Shown here: piece after piece, positions 13,001 to 24,595 of the stretch
Layout: each line of letters begins with the position of its first letter
Numbering within the stretch: the first letter of the stretch is position 1
Origin: Lingula anatina
Lineage: Eukaryota; Brachiopoda; Lingulata; Lingulida; Lingulidae
DNA: 64,000 nt
Direction of reading: 5' to 3'
Assembly (NCBI RefSeq): GCF_001039355.2
Contig: NW_019775569.1
Span: 876,712-940,711 of the forward strand
Position numbers and translations under genes: made by a program
Notes under the pieces: generated by a model
Told to the model about the DNA's origin: nothing
Database searches by the model: none
What the model saw: only the letters and a program-made list of their open reading frames with translations

Positions 13001-16000
13001 TTTATTCATTTCTTCGTCTACTTCTTATTATCTTATCTTTAAAAAAGCGCTACTATACAGGGCAAAAGATTCCCGGTTTAATGAATTATTATCTTATCTT
13101 ATTCCAATATTTATCCATTTATTTTCTTTTCTCTGCTCTTTTCTTTTTATATTTGCAAATAAGGCTTCGTTCACATGGAAAGTCTATTTTCTAAAAATCT
13201 ATTTTATATTCGCGGTATATCTTGTAATCACGGTCTGTGCCCTGAATATCCCGCGGCGTAATTACTAATTCCACGAGAATTAATTACAGCTTTAATTTGT
13301 ATAAGTAACTGGCTCGCGCTGCCAGTAATTACGCCGCGGAATATTCAGGGCACAGACCGTGATCATAAGATACCGCGAATAGAAAATAGATTTTTAGAAA
13401 ATAGACATTCCATGTGAACGAAGCCTAAGCCTCGTAAAAATATACGGCCATAACACAAAATAGGTTATTCCACGTCAAGTATTTGGAAAAAACACACAGA
13501 TAATGTTAAAACCAATTTTTTAAACGTGATTTTAGCTTCGTGACCTGCAGCACGAGAACTTAAACCCCTTTATTGGTGCGTGTGTGGAGCCGCCAAACCC
13601 GTGCATCCTTACCCAGTACTGCACCAAGGGCAGTTTGCAGGACGTCATAGAAAACGACGACATAAAGCTGGACTTTATGTTCAAAATGTCGTTTGCTACA
13701 GACTTAGCAAAGGTAAGACGAGACTTTAGTGCAATGGCAGATTTAGGGGGGGGGGTCGGGGGGGGGGGTCGGCTTCACATCCGTGCCCCCCCCCTCAAAT
13801 AATCCTGGATCCGCCCCTGCTTCAGTGTACATACTGTTTACATTATACTTATTTTTGAGCCTACAATTAAAAAAAATCATATCCATAAGTTGTCCAGAAT
13901 GCATAATTTCAACAAAATAGTTGTAACTTGTAGCAATTTTTAGATATTCTTTTATTACCATTTTATGATGACATGCTCAAGAAAAATAAAGAAAGATTAA
14001 TGTACCTCTTACTCTCTTGAAAATAGATATGTATAACTTGTAATGATTGTTCAAAATGCTTTAATGTTTTGTTTTATATAAATATACTCTAGGGGTTGGA
14101 GTTCTTACACAAAGTCCCCACTCGCTCACATGGTAACCTTAAATCCAGTAACTGCGTTATAGACAGCAGGTGGGTCCTAAAGGTGACGGATTACGGTGCA
14201 CTCCAGGTGTATAGAGAAGACAGCCAAGATATGGGAGAACACGAGTATTTTACACGTAAGACCTCCATAAATTATTATTATTATATGTAACGTGAAGCGA
14301 TTTAAATTCAGGGGATTAACGATTGTGTCTCAAATATTAACATGAATTCAATTTGTGATGCCCCTTGATTACTTGTATAGCTTGTCCAGTGAAGCATAAT
14401 TTTATGGCATAGCCGTACCTCTCGAAAAGCATATATCAGTTGCTTTTAATGTTATTCACACAATTCGATAAAGACATGAAAACAGAAGTCGTAAACTAAC
14501 GAAAATAGTAAGGAAATATTATAAGTTGGAATTAGTATATTCTTGCTGCTTGTTAGGATTGAACGAAACTTTACGTTGAATGTCATACGAACTGAACTTT
14601 CGTCTATAGGTTTTATTTCCACGACTTATACACTCTCAATTCACATGCTTTGTGATACCTTCCTGAATAGGAAACGTGAAAAATAGATTAGAGTCTAAAA
14701 ATTACAGGTTACCAATCCACCAGTGAATCTGTGAATCTGTTCCGCATGTACATGTCTTCGTGCTTTAGGTCTCCTGTGGACAGCGCCAGAGCTGCTGCGA
14801 ATGGAGGACAGACCAGCGAAGGGTACCCAAAAAGGAGATGTCTATAGTTTTGCCATCATCTTCCAGGAGATTATGATGAGAACTGGTCCTTACTATTTCA
14901 ATGATTTGTCACCTAAAGGTAAGTTTCTTCTTCATATTCCATTCTTTTTTCACGTTTGAAACAAAAAATGGTAAATTTGTGCCTTTGAAAATAATAGGTA
15001 TACAAGATTAAAGTAGAAATTTTTTATTAAAAAGGGATACGATAAGTTTTTGGAATAAAGATCGATTTTGTACATTGTAAAGAAAAATATGCTCTTTTGC
15101 CATATGTTCGGAGCAAAACAAATGACGAAGCAGAAAAGCAGAGAAGCAAGAGACTCTAACCAAAGAATTCTATATGTTATCATGAATGTTTCATAAGATG
15201 TGATAACGGCAGTTATGGCCGGAGAGGAACCCCCGTACCGTCCCGAGGTAGTCCACGATATGGAGATGAGACCCGAGACACATAAGCTAATGGAGATGTG
15301 CTGGAGTGAGGAACCAGAGGCAAGGCCAGATTTCCGCATCGTCAGGAAGAAATTAGTGGCATTAAATGGCGGAAAGTAAGGGAACTGTGATCTGAGTTAT
15401 CTGAATTGAATACTAAGTCTACTATTATATACTAAAAAAAGTTTCAAATAGTTGGAAAATAATCAGTGTTCGATAGTTTTAAACGGTTATTTTGAAGTAG
15501 TTCCTTAGGGATTGTCATTTTAAAGCTTGACAACGGTTTCGTTTGAAGGCGTGTGAACATAATGGACAACATGATGAACATGATGGAATCATATGCCAAT
15601 AATCTCGAGGACCTTGTGGCAGAGAGAACGGAGGAATTGGAATTGGAGAAAGAAAAAACAGATATGCTGCTCTTCAGGATGCTACCCCCGTACGTAACCT
15701 TGTTTGCACCATCACGTTGATTTGTAGAAGGTTTGCTCTTTTGAAAAATACCATAAAGGACGCCTGAAAACGTTAAAAAACACACGAAAGGGGAAGAGAA
15801 AGGAACTTATGAAAACCATACAGTCAAAGATGTATGTATACATGTTGCAAAAATACAGTTTGAATGCAGTACAAGATCTTAGCAATGCTTATGCCTTGAT
15901 ACTGGTCTAAAACGTAAAATGCAAGGCAGTGAATGAAATTGGTTTCTATGTTATTCCTTGTATATAAATTTCAAACAATGTGTTCTGTTTTCTTGTTGTA

Positions 16001-16578
16001 GATCAGTGGCAGAGGCCTTAAAAAGAGGGGAGCCTGTAGAGCCAGAAACCTTTGACGGAGTTTCTATCTTCTTCTCAGATATCGTAGGATTTACTACTAT
16101 TGCTGCTAAGAGCAATCCGTTACAGGTATTAGATACAAAGAATAACTCTGCATTTCTTTTTTTCTGCAAAAAAAATGAATGATTGCTTTTCGATTTTATC
16201 TAGAAAATACAAATACTGTGTACAGTCACTAGTGTAATATATTTATGCTATTTGTGAAGTTTACCAATGTTTGTTACAGGTCGTTGACCTTCTGAATGAT
16301 CTGTACACCTGCTTTGACTCTATAATTGAGACGCACGATGTTTACAAGGTATATTTTTGCAATATGTTGGTTTTTCTTTGCATACTTTATTAGATTTTCT
16401 TTCTTTTCTGTCTGAGGCGCAGCTTAGCAGGTTTATTATATAAGCCGTAAATTTAATTGACGTTTTGCAAACCGAGAGCAATCCAGGCTAAAGTTTAATA
16501 AGGCCCGGACCTTAAGCTTGTTTCATTTCGACCAAAGTTGCTTCTTTAAAATATTTGACCATTTTTTCATCACTCACA

Positions 16579-16620
<42 letters not shown>

Positions 16621-18532
16621 GTGACATGATTCAGTGAAAAAATATATATGAGAATGTTTACAACATCAGGTTGAGACTATTGGTGACGCGTATATGTGCG
16701 TAAGCGGACTACCTCAGAGAAACGGCCCCAGACACGCTGGTGAAATAGCCAATCTTGCTTTAGATCTCCTCAGTGCTGTTCTGAACTTTAAGATTCGCCA
16801 TCTTCCCGAGGAACAGTTACAGCTCAGAGTTGGTCTCCATACGGGTACTTGTGTGGCGGGTGTGGTGGGCACGGCAATGCCAAGGTACTGTCTTTTTGGT
16901 GACACGGTCAATATGGCTTCCAGGATGGAATCTACGGGTAAAGGTAAGAGAAAATTTAAGGGGTTTTCATATACTAGTTAATTGGTATTTAGAAGTGACA
17001 TCTTATCAGGGAAAATTATTCTAAAGAGCAATAAAATATCATGTTTATGTAATGCCTATTATTAGACAGGAGCTGTTTTGTCAAAGTATGCCACAGGGTA
17101 CCCTGTACCAGGGATGAAGATTAATTTTGTACACTTTTCTCCAAAAGTCTAGAAAAGTGTCATGAATTAACCAGGGACATATTTGTTAATATCTTGTAAA
17201 AAATCTATATGTGGCCCTGGTGGAGGGTAGCCACAGGGTATAAAGCTATGAAATGTTTGAAATGCATTAACTTTATCATTTCAGCTTTGTGTATTCATAT
17301 GAGCAGCGCCATGAACGAAGCACTTATAAATTTAGACTGGGATTTCGAGACTGCAGAGCGAGGTGTAATTGAAGTGAAGGTATTCCGACACTTAACCACT
17401 TCTAATTAATTAAGCTTCTTTTGTGTGTATAACTGTTGCTTTCAAATTCAGAAATAACAGTTGCCATCATTTGTGGGTACTGCTCACGGTGACATATATT
17501 CTTGCAGGGCAAAGGTTTGCAAACGACCTACTGGTTACTTGGAAAGAAAGGTTTTAACAAGCCATTGCCGCCCCGAGATTCAGTCGGGTGAGTATATTCT
17601 TAGTCTTGACAAAAGATCTTAAAGTGTTTTACAACTTTGTTAATATGCAAAGGCTGAGTGCTTTTAATACATGTGCGTGTGCTGTTCGATTTTATTGAAT
17701 TTGGGTTTGAATTCAAAAAGGCTACATTGAACCAGTGGCGGATTTGAGGTGGTGTCGGGGGAGGGGGGTCCTGACCCCTCCCCCCTTCGATTTCTGAAAG
17801 AAAAACTCACCAATGGTCCCCTCTTGAAATTAGAATTTTGACTAGCGAAATCATAGTTCTAAACCGTACTAAATGGCACCAAATGGCTCCTAAAATACCA
17901 AATTTTTTCGGGGCCCTTTAGTGGGTCCCGAACCCCAAGCCAACGGGTAGGGGGGGCGAGGGTCGGCTTCTCATCCGCGTCCTGTCATTCTTAAAAAACG
18001 GTCCCCCTTCAAATAATCCTGGATCCACCCCTGTATTGAACACTGGGTAGAATTTAGTGTCACACCATTTCGCTTTTTCTATTTTAGATCTGAGAGCACA
18101 ATGAGCAGCATGGTTGACCTTAACTCCGCCAACAGTTCACCGGAATATGACGAACAGCCCCGAAAACTGTCATCTGGCACGCGCAGTGCGCTGTCTGTGA
18201 GCGATAACGCAGAGCTAAAATCTCTCGCAGACATCAGTCTTCACGGGATCGGGCTATCAACTGAAAACTTGAACGACATTTCTTCGGAGCCACACAAACT
18301 TAAAACCATGCAGTTTGAGAAATGTAAAATGAACCCTGACAAAGGGACTCCTCCATTGTCTGCAAGACGGAGGTCTTCGACAGTAGCACCACCTGTACCA
18401 ACTGGAAATAAACCTATGCCGAAACCTATTCGGAAAACCGAGAACACAGAAAATGGTATAGCTGTGAAGCCCGTTCGCGGAAAGCCGAAAGTAGATTTCA
18501 TTTTTGATCTCCCAGAAATAAAGATAAATTGA
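10012..18532 (+). CDS. Receptor guanylate cyclase, second copy, exons 4-21 (likely alternative allele)
   Basis: This is a contiguous run of the same gene. Exons: 10012-10322, 10820-10958, 11458-11673, 11864-11942, 12155-12344, 12557-12640, 12891-12965, 13536-13712, 14093-14255, 14769-14918, 15198-15375, 15549-15689, 16002-16125, 16280-16348, 16670-16943, 17285-17379, 17508-17587, 18088-18532 (TGA). Joined to exons 1-3 it gives about 1221 residues. The kinase-homology domain has HGN (662-664) instead of HRD and DYG (682-684), so it is a pseudokinase that regulates the cyclase. Exon 15 is the dimerisation coil. The cyclase domain (about 860-1073) keeps metal Asp886 (FFSDIVGFT) and Asp930, guanine-specifying Glu926 and Cys998, and Arg1009. 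A 148-residue Ser/Pro-rich tail follows. Differences from the first copy are few (for example Q to L, I to L and D to N in exon 6; S to T in exon 9). It lies between single Ns at 9966 and 19473. Confidence 0.92.
13163..13425. mobile_element. 263 bp foldback MITE, PIF/Harbinger-like, TAA target duplication
   Basis: It lies in the intron between cyclase exons 10 and 11. Two arms of about 100 bases are near-perfect inverted complements (starting GGCTTCGTTCACATGG and ending with its complement). They include a long shared stretch containing CACGGTCTGTGCCCTGAATA. TAA flanks both ends (13160-13162 and 13426-13428). The corresponding intron of the other copy (TGA at 19549-19551) lacks it, showing an unoccupied site with one substitution. 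A 3 bp TWA-type duplication suggests the Harbinger superfamily. There is no coding capacity. Confidence 0.8.
13732..13819. mobile_element. Short hAT-type MITE with G-rich core (copy in contig 9967-19472)
   Basis: This 88 bp element sits 19 bases after the donor of cyclase exon 11. Its ends are CAATGGCAGATTTAGG and CCTGGATCCGCCCCTG, imperfect inverted repeats of the CAGNGGCGGAT type. The flanks ctttagtg and cttcagtg form an 8 bp target duplication with one mismatch. The interior is a long G run. The 8 bp duplication and CAG ends point to hAT; there is no transposase. Confidence 0.75.
16580..16620. repeat. (TTA)n microsatellite, longer allele
   Basis: An uninterrupted TTA/TAT trinucleotide run just before cyclase exon 18. 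The other copy at about 22667-22694 is clearly shorter, as expected for two alleles. Confidence 0.85.
17088..17240. repeat. Imperfect inverted repeat in cyclase intron 18
   Basis: A left arm CCACAGGGTACCCTGTACC and a right arm CCTGGTGGAGGGTAGCCACA are imperfect complements separated by about 110 bases. The structure recurs at about 23158-23310 in the other copy. It may be an old foldback element; no target duplication was identified. Confidence 0.5.
17733..18033. mobile_element. 301 bp hAT-type MITE in cyclase intron 20
   Basis: The left end CAGTGGCGGATTTGAGG and right end CCTGGATCCACCCCTG are imperfect inverted repeats of the same kind as the short MITE in intron 11. Flanks cattgaac (17725-17732) and tattgaac (18034-18041) form an 8 bp target duplication with one mismatch. 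The interior is rich in C and G runs and encodes no transposase. Confidence 0.78.
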
Positions 18533-19472
18533 GTGAGACACTCACAAGAAAAACATGAAAATTCTAGCTTTCACAGTCTTCCATTGCTTTTATTGTTTGC
18601 TGACCTGGATGTGCAACTTAAACGTTGAAAAGGTACTAGCGTTATAGGTGTGCGTTTGTTCAGATATATTTGTGATATTTTGAGCGTTTTAACGACAGGC
18701 GTCAACGATACTCAGGTATTTGGTTCGTTGTTAGCCTAAGAGAATGTCTATTCCTTCGTTATTTTACCGTTTTTAAGTTATAAGTTAAGCAAAAGTGATT
18801 AAATAAGAGAAGTAGGAGTGGACATTGTTGCTCATGTCTTAGCTATGATAAATGTGTAGAAAGACATTTCCACCTTAAACGTCCACTCAGTGTTTTTAGA
18901 TCTCAGGAACCTACCTCATTGGGACAACTGACACAATATGTGTTTGGTGTGATGAAAATAAATACACACATATCATCGAAACAGAGACTGATTTTAATTT
19001 TAATTTAAAAATATCATATATAAGAGCCATAGAGTTCCCTTTCTCTGTAAACGTCAACTGCATCTTCAGAGCCGTAAATTCTGCTAATACCAAAGAAAGA
19101 AAAAAAAGGACGTTAAAAACGTTAAGATTTCCTATTTTAATTCAAATTAAACTATATATCCTAGTTTTTGCAAACCGATGCTGGATATACAAACTTAAAT
19201 TCATTACAGTAATATTTGTCGTATGTAAAAATGAAACTCCCATTAAAGATTAGCGAGCGACAATAAGGACAAGTTTTGAAACCACAGTGTAAACGCTCTA
19301 ACAGCCTACATAGGGCTTTAGGTTGGTTCTTGTCTACTGTGTGCTATTTTTAAAAAACGACTGCAATGGGGATGAATTTGGATAAAGGATCCGTGTAAAA
19401 GTCACCTTGAGTGTGAGAGGTCACTGGAAAGTCGCCTCCCTACAAGCTACAAACGGCAGAGACATACTGACA

Positions 19473-19473
19473 N
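19473..19473. other. Single-N contig junction (right)
   Basis: One undetermined base lies downstream of the first complete 3' end of the cyclase. Sequence just left of it (to 19472) matches the stretch ending near 25535, while sequence from about 19536 matches the intron before exon 11. With the N at 9966 it delimits a 9.5 kb redundant block. Confidence 0.85.
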
Positions 19474-19660
19474 ATTTAAATAACATTCTTGTTATGGCCC
19501 CCCTGCAGTGCCACCACTAGCAAAGAATGACTGTTTTATATTTGCAAATGAGCCTCGTAAAAATACACGGATATAACACAAAATAGGTTATTCCACGTCA
19601 AGTATTTGGAAAAACACACAGATAAAGTTAAAACCAATTTTTTTTTAAACGTGATTTTAG

Positions 19661-22600
19661 CTTCGTGACCTGCAGCACGAGAACTTAAACCCCTTTATTG
19701 GTGCGTGTGTGGAGCCGCCAAACCCGTGCATCCTTACCCAGTACTGCACCAAGGGAAGTTTGCAGGACGTCATAGAAAACGACGACATAAAGCTGGACTT
19801 TATGTTCAAAATGTCATTCGCTACAGACTTAGCAAAGGTAATACGAGACTTCAGTGCAGTGGCAGATTTAGAGGGGGGGGGGGTCGGCTTCACATCCGTG
19901 CCCCCTTCAAATAATCCTGGATCCGCCCCTGCTTCAGTGTACATACTGTTCACATTATACTTATTTTTGAGCCTACAATTAAAAAAATCATATCCATAAG
20001 TTGTCCAGAATGCATAATTTCAACAAAATAGTTGTAACTTTTAGCAATTTTTAGATATTCTCTTATTTCCATTTTATGATGACATGCTCAAGAAAAATAA
20101 AGAAAGATTATGGTACCTCTTGCTCTCTTGAAAATAGATATGTATAACTTGTAATGATTGATCAAAATGATTTAATGCTTTGTTTTGTATAAATATACTT
20201 TAGGGGTTGGAGTTTTTACACAAAGTCCCCACTCGTTCACATGGTAACCTTAAATCCAGTAACTGCGTTATAGACAGCAGGTGGGTCCTAAAGGTGACAG
20301 ATTACGGCGCACTCCAGGTGTATAGAGAAGACAGCCAAGATATGGGAGAACACGAGTATTTTACACGTAAGACCTCATTCAGGGCGATGATCTCCATAAA
20401 TTATTATTATTATTATATGTAACGTGAGGCGATTTTAAATTCAGGGGATTCAATTTTTGATGCCCCTTGATTACTTGTATAGCTTGTCCAGTGAAGCATA
20501 ATTTTATGGCATAGTCGTACCTCTCGAAAAGCGTATATCAGTTGCTTTTAATGTTATTCACACAATTCGATTAAGACATGAAAACAGAAGGCGTAAACTA
20601 ACGAAAATAGTAACGAAATATTATAATGAAGTTGGAATTAGTATATTCTTGCTGCCTGTTAGGATTGAATGAAACTTTACGTTGAACTTTCGTCTCTAGG
20701 TTTTATTTCCACGACTTATACACGCGCAGTTCACATGCTTTGTGATACTTTCCTGAATAGGAAACGTGGAAAATAGATCGAAGTCTAAGAAATTACAGGT
20801 TTCTTTACCAATCCACCAGTGAATCTGTTCCGCACGTGCATGTCTTCTTGCTTCAGGACTCCTGTGGACAGCGCCAGAGCTGCTGCGAATGGAGGACAGA
20901 CCAGCGAAGGGTACCCAAAAAGGAGATGTCTATAGTTTTGCCATCATCTTCCAGGAGATTATGATGAGAACTGGTCCTTACTATTTCAATGATTTGTCAC
21001 CTAAAGGTAAGTTTCTTCTTCATATTCCGTTTTTTTTTTTCACGTTTGGAACAAAAGAATGGTTTTGTGCCTTTGAAAATAAAAGGTATACAAGATCAAA
21101 GTAATAATTTTTGATTAAAAAGGGATACAATAATTTTTTGGAATAAAGATGGATTTTGTACATTGTAAAGAAAAAATGCTCTTTTGCCATATGTTCGGAG
21201 CAAAACAAATGACGAAGCAGAAAAGCAGAGAAGCAAGAGACTCTAACCAAAGAATTCTATATGTTATCATGAATGTTTCATAAGATGTGATAACGGCAGT
21301 TATGGCCGGAGAGGAACCCCCGTACCGTCCCGAGGTAGTCCACGATATGGAGATGAGACCCGAGACACATAAGCTAATGGAGATGTGCTGGAGTGAGGAA
21401 CCAGAGGCAAGGCCAGATTTCCGCATCGTCAGGAAGAAATTGGTGGCATTAAATGGCGGAAAGTAAGGGAACTGTGATCTGAGTTATCTGAATTGAATAC
21501 TAAGTCTACTATTATATACTAAAAAAAGTTTCAAATAGTTGGAAAATAATCAGTGTTCGATATTTTTAAACGGTTCTTTTGAAGTAGTTCCTTAGAGATT
21601 GTTATTTTAAAGCTTGACAACGGTTTCGTTTGAAGGCGTGTGAACATAATGGACAACATGATGAACATGATGGAATCATATGCCAATAATCTCGAGGACC
21701 TTGTGGCAGAGAGAACGGAGGAATTGGAATTGGAGAAAGAAAAAACAGATATGCTGCTCTTCAGGATGCTACCTCCGTACGTAACCTTGTTTGCACCATC
21801 ACGTTGATTTGTAGTTTGCTCTTTTGAAAAATACCATAAAGGACGCCTGAAAACGTTAAAAAACACACGAAAGGAGAAGAGAAAGGAACTTATGAAAACC
21901 ATACAGTCAAAGGTGTATGTATACATGTTGCAAAAATACAGTTTGAATGCAGTACAAGATCTTAGCAATGCTTATGCCTTGATACTGGTCTAAAACGTAA
22001 AGTGCAAGGCAGTGAATGAAATTGGTTTTTATGTTATTCCTTGTACATAAATTCCAAATAATTGTTCTGTTTTCTTGTTGTAGATCAGTGGCAGAGGCCT
22101 TAAAAAGAGGGGAGCCTGTGGAGCCAGAAACCTTTGACGGAGTTTCTATCTTCTTCTCAGATATCGTAGGATTTACTACTATTGCTGCGAAGAGCAATCC
22201 GTTACAGGTATTACGTACATATAACTCTGCATTTCTTTTTTTCTGCCCAAAAATGTATGGATGCTTTTCGATTTTATCTAGAAAATACAAATAATATGTA
22301 CAGTCACTAGTGTAATATACTTATGTTATTTGTGAAGTTTACCCATGTTTGTTACAGGTCGTTGACCTTCTGAATGATCTGTACACCTGCTTTGACTCTA
22401 TAATTGAGACGCACGATGTCTACAAGGTATATTTCTGCAATATGTTTGTTTTTCTTTGCATACTATATTAGATTTTCTTTCTTTTCTGCCTGAGGCATAG
22501 CTTAGCAGGTTTATAAGCCGTAATTTTAATTGTCGTCTACTTCTGACGTTTTGCAAACCGAGAGCAATTCAGGTTAAGGTTTAATAAGGCCCGGACCTCG

Positions 22601-24595
22601 AGCTTGTTTCATTTCGACCAAAGTTGCTTCTTTAAAAGATTTCAACATTTTTTCACCACTCACAGTTATTATTATTATTATTATTATTATTATTGAGACA
22701 TAATTCAGTGAAAATATATATGAGAATGTTTACACCATCAGGTTGAGACTATTGGTGACGCGTATATGTGCGTAAGCGGACTACCTCAGAGAAACGGCCC
22801 CAGACACGCTGGTGAAATAGCCAATCTTGCTTTAGATCTCCTCAGTGCTGTTCTGAACTTTAAGATTCGCCATCTTCCCGAGGAACAGTTACAGCTCAGA
22901 GTTGGTCTCCATACGGGTACTTGTGTGGCGGGTGTGGTGGGCACGGCAATGCCAAGGTACTGTCTTTTTGGTGACACGGTCAATATGGCTTCCAGGATGG
23001 AATCTACGGGTAAAGGTAAGAGAAAATTAAAACCGTTTACATATACCAGTTATTTGGTATTTAGAAGTGACATTTTAACAGGGGAAATTATTCTAAAGAG
23101 CAATAAAATATCATGTTTATGGTATGCCTATTAGACAGGAGCAGTTTTTTCAAAGTATGCCACAGGGTACCTTGTACCAGGGATGAAGCTTAATTTTGTG
23201 CACTTTTCTCCAAAAGTCTAGCAAAGTATCATGAATTAACCAGGGACATATCTGTTAATATCTTGTAAAAAATCTATCTGTGGCCCTGGTGGAGGGTAGC
23301 CACAGGGTATAAAGCATGTTTGAAATGCATTAACTTTATCATTTCAGCTTTGTGTATTCATATGAGCAGCGCCATGAACGAAGCTCTTATAAATTTAGAC
23401 TGGGATTTCGAGACTGCAGAGCGAGGTGTAATTGAAGTGAAGGTATTCCGACACTTAACCACACTTCTAATAAATTAAGCTTCTTTTGTGTGTATAACTG
23501 TTGCTTTCAAATTCAGAAATAACAGTTGCCATCATTTGTGGGTACTGTTCACGGTGACATATATTCTTGCAGGGCAAAGGTTTGCAAACGACCTACTGGT
23601 TACTTGGAAAGAAAGGTTTTAACAAGCCATTGCCGCCCCGAGATTCAGTCGGGTGAGTATATTCTTAGTCTTGACAAAAGATCTTAAAGTGTTTTACAAC
23701 TTTGTTAATATGCAAAGGCTGACTTCTTTTAATACATGTGCGTGTGCTGTTCGATTTTATTGAATTTGGGTTTGAATACAAAAGGGCTACATTGAACCAG
23801 TGGCGGATTTGGGGTGGTGTCGGGGGGAAGGGGGTCCTGACCCCCCCTTCGATTTCTGAAAGAAAAACTCACCAATGGTCCCCTCTTGAAATTAGAATTT
23901 TGACTAGCGAAATCATAATTCTAAACCGTACTAAATGGCACCGTTGGCCCCCTAAAATACCAAAAATTTTCGGGGCCCTTTAGTGGGTCCCGAACCCCAA
24001 ACCAACTGGTAGGGGGGGGCGAGGGTCGGCTTCTCATCCGCGTCCTGTCATTCTTAAAAAACGGACCCCCTTCAAATAATCCTGGATCCACCCCTGTATT
24101 GAACACTGGGTAGAATTTAGTGTCACACCATTTCGCTTTTACTATTTCAGATCTGAGAGCACAATGAGCAGCATGGTTGACCTTAACTCCGCCAACAGTT
24201 CACCGGAATATGACGAACAGCCCCGAAAACTGTCATCTGGCACGCGCAGTGCGCTGTCTGTGAGCGACAACGCAGAGCTAAAATCTCTCGCAGACATCAG
24301 TCTTCACGGGATCGGGCTATCAACTGAAAACTTGAACGACATTTCTTCGGAGCCACACAAACTTAAAACCATGCAGTTTGAGAAATGTAAAATGAACCCT
24401 GACAAAGGGACTCCTCCATTGTCTGCAAGACGGAGGTCTTCGACAGTAGCACCACCTGTACCGACTGGAAATAAACCTATGCCGAAACCTATTCGGAAAA
24501 CCGAGAACACAGAAAATGGTATAGCTGTGAAGCCCGTTCGCGGAAAGCCGAAAGTAGATTTCATTTTTGATCTCCCAGAAATAAAGATAAATTGA
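19661..24595 (+). CDS. Receptor guanylate cyclase, exons 11-21 repeated (3' end of main-haplotype copy)
   Basis: Exons: 19661-19837, 20204-20366, 20857-21006, 21285-21462, 21636-21776, 22084-22207, 22358-22426, 22742-23015, 23348-23442, 23573-23652, 24151-24595 (TGA). Every exon has exactly the length of its counterpart in 13536-18532 and is nearly identical in sequence. Introns differ by small indels, microsatellite length and one missing MITE. The content is the C-lobe of the pseudokinase domain, coiled-coil linker, guanylate cyclase catalytic domain and C-terminal tail. It has no signal peptide, receptor domain or TM of its own, so it is not a separate receptor. Following exons 1-10 of 3182-9778, it completes a normal cyclase. 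Alternatively it is a real partial tandem duplication, but the N at 19473 and allele-like divergence argue against that. An AATAAA at 25026-25031 is a possible polyadenylation signal. Confidence 0.92.
19857..19931. mobile_element. Short hAT-type MITE (allelic copy)
   Basis: This is the same insertion as at 13732-13819, in the other cyclase copy, 75 bp long with a shorter G run. The 8 bp duplication cttcagtg is exact here (19849-19856 and 19932-19939). The insertion therefore predates the split of the two copies. Confidence 0.77.
23798..24096. mobile_element. 299 bp hAT-type MITE (allelic copy)
   Basis: This is the counterpart of 17733-18033 at the same intron position, with the same flanks cattgaac (23790-23797) and tattgaac (24097-24104) and small internal indels. 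It is shared by both copies, so it is older than their divergence. Confidence 0.78.

Noticed and set aside
15444-15785. Minus-strand ORFs opposite cyclase exons (also 14950-15339, 18241-18541, 21115-21968, 24304-24604)
   Set aside because: They are antisense shadows of conserved exons; both cyclase copies show them because the sequence is duplicated.
19661-24595. A second, separate cyclase gene
   Set aside because: It lacks signal peptide, ligand-binding domain and TM, starts at an N junction, and its exons are allele-like copies of 13536-18532.
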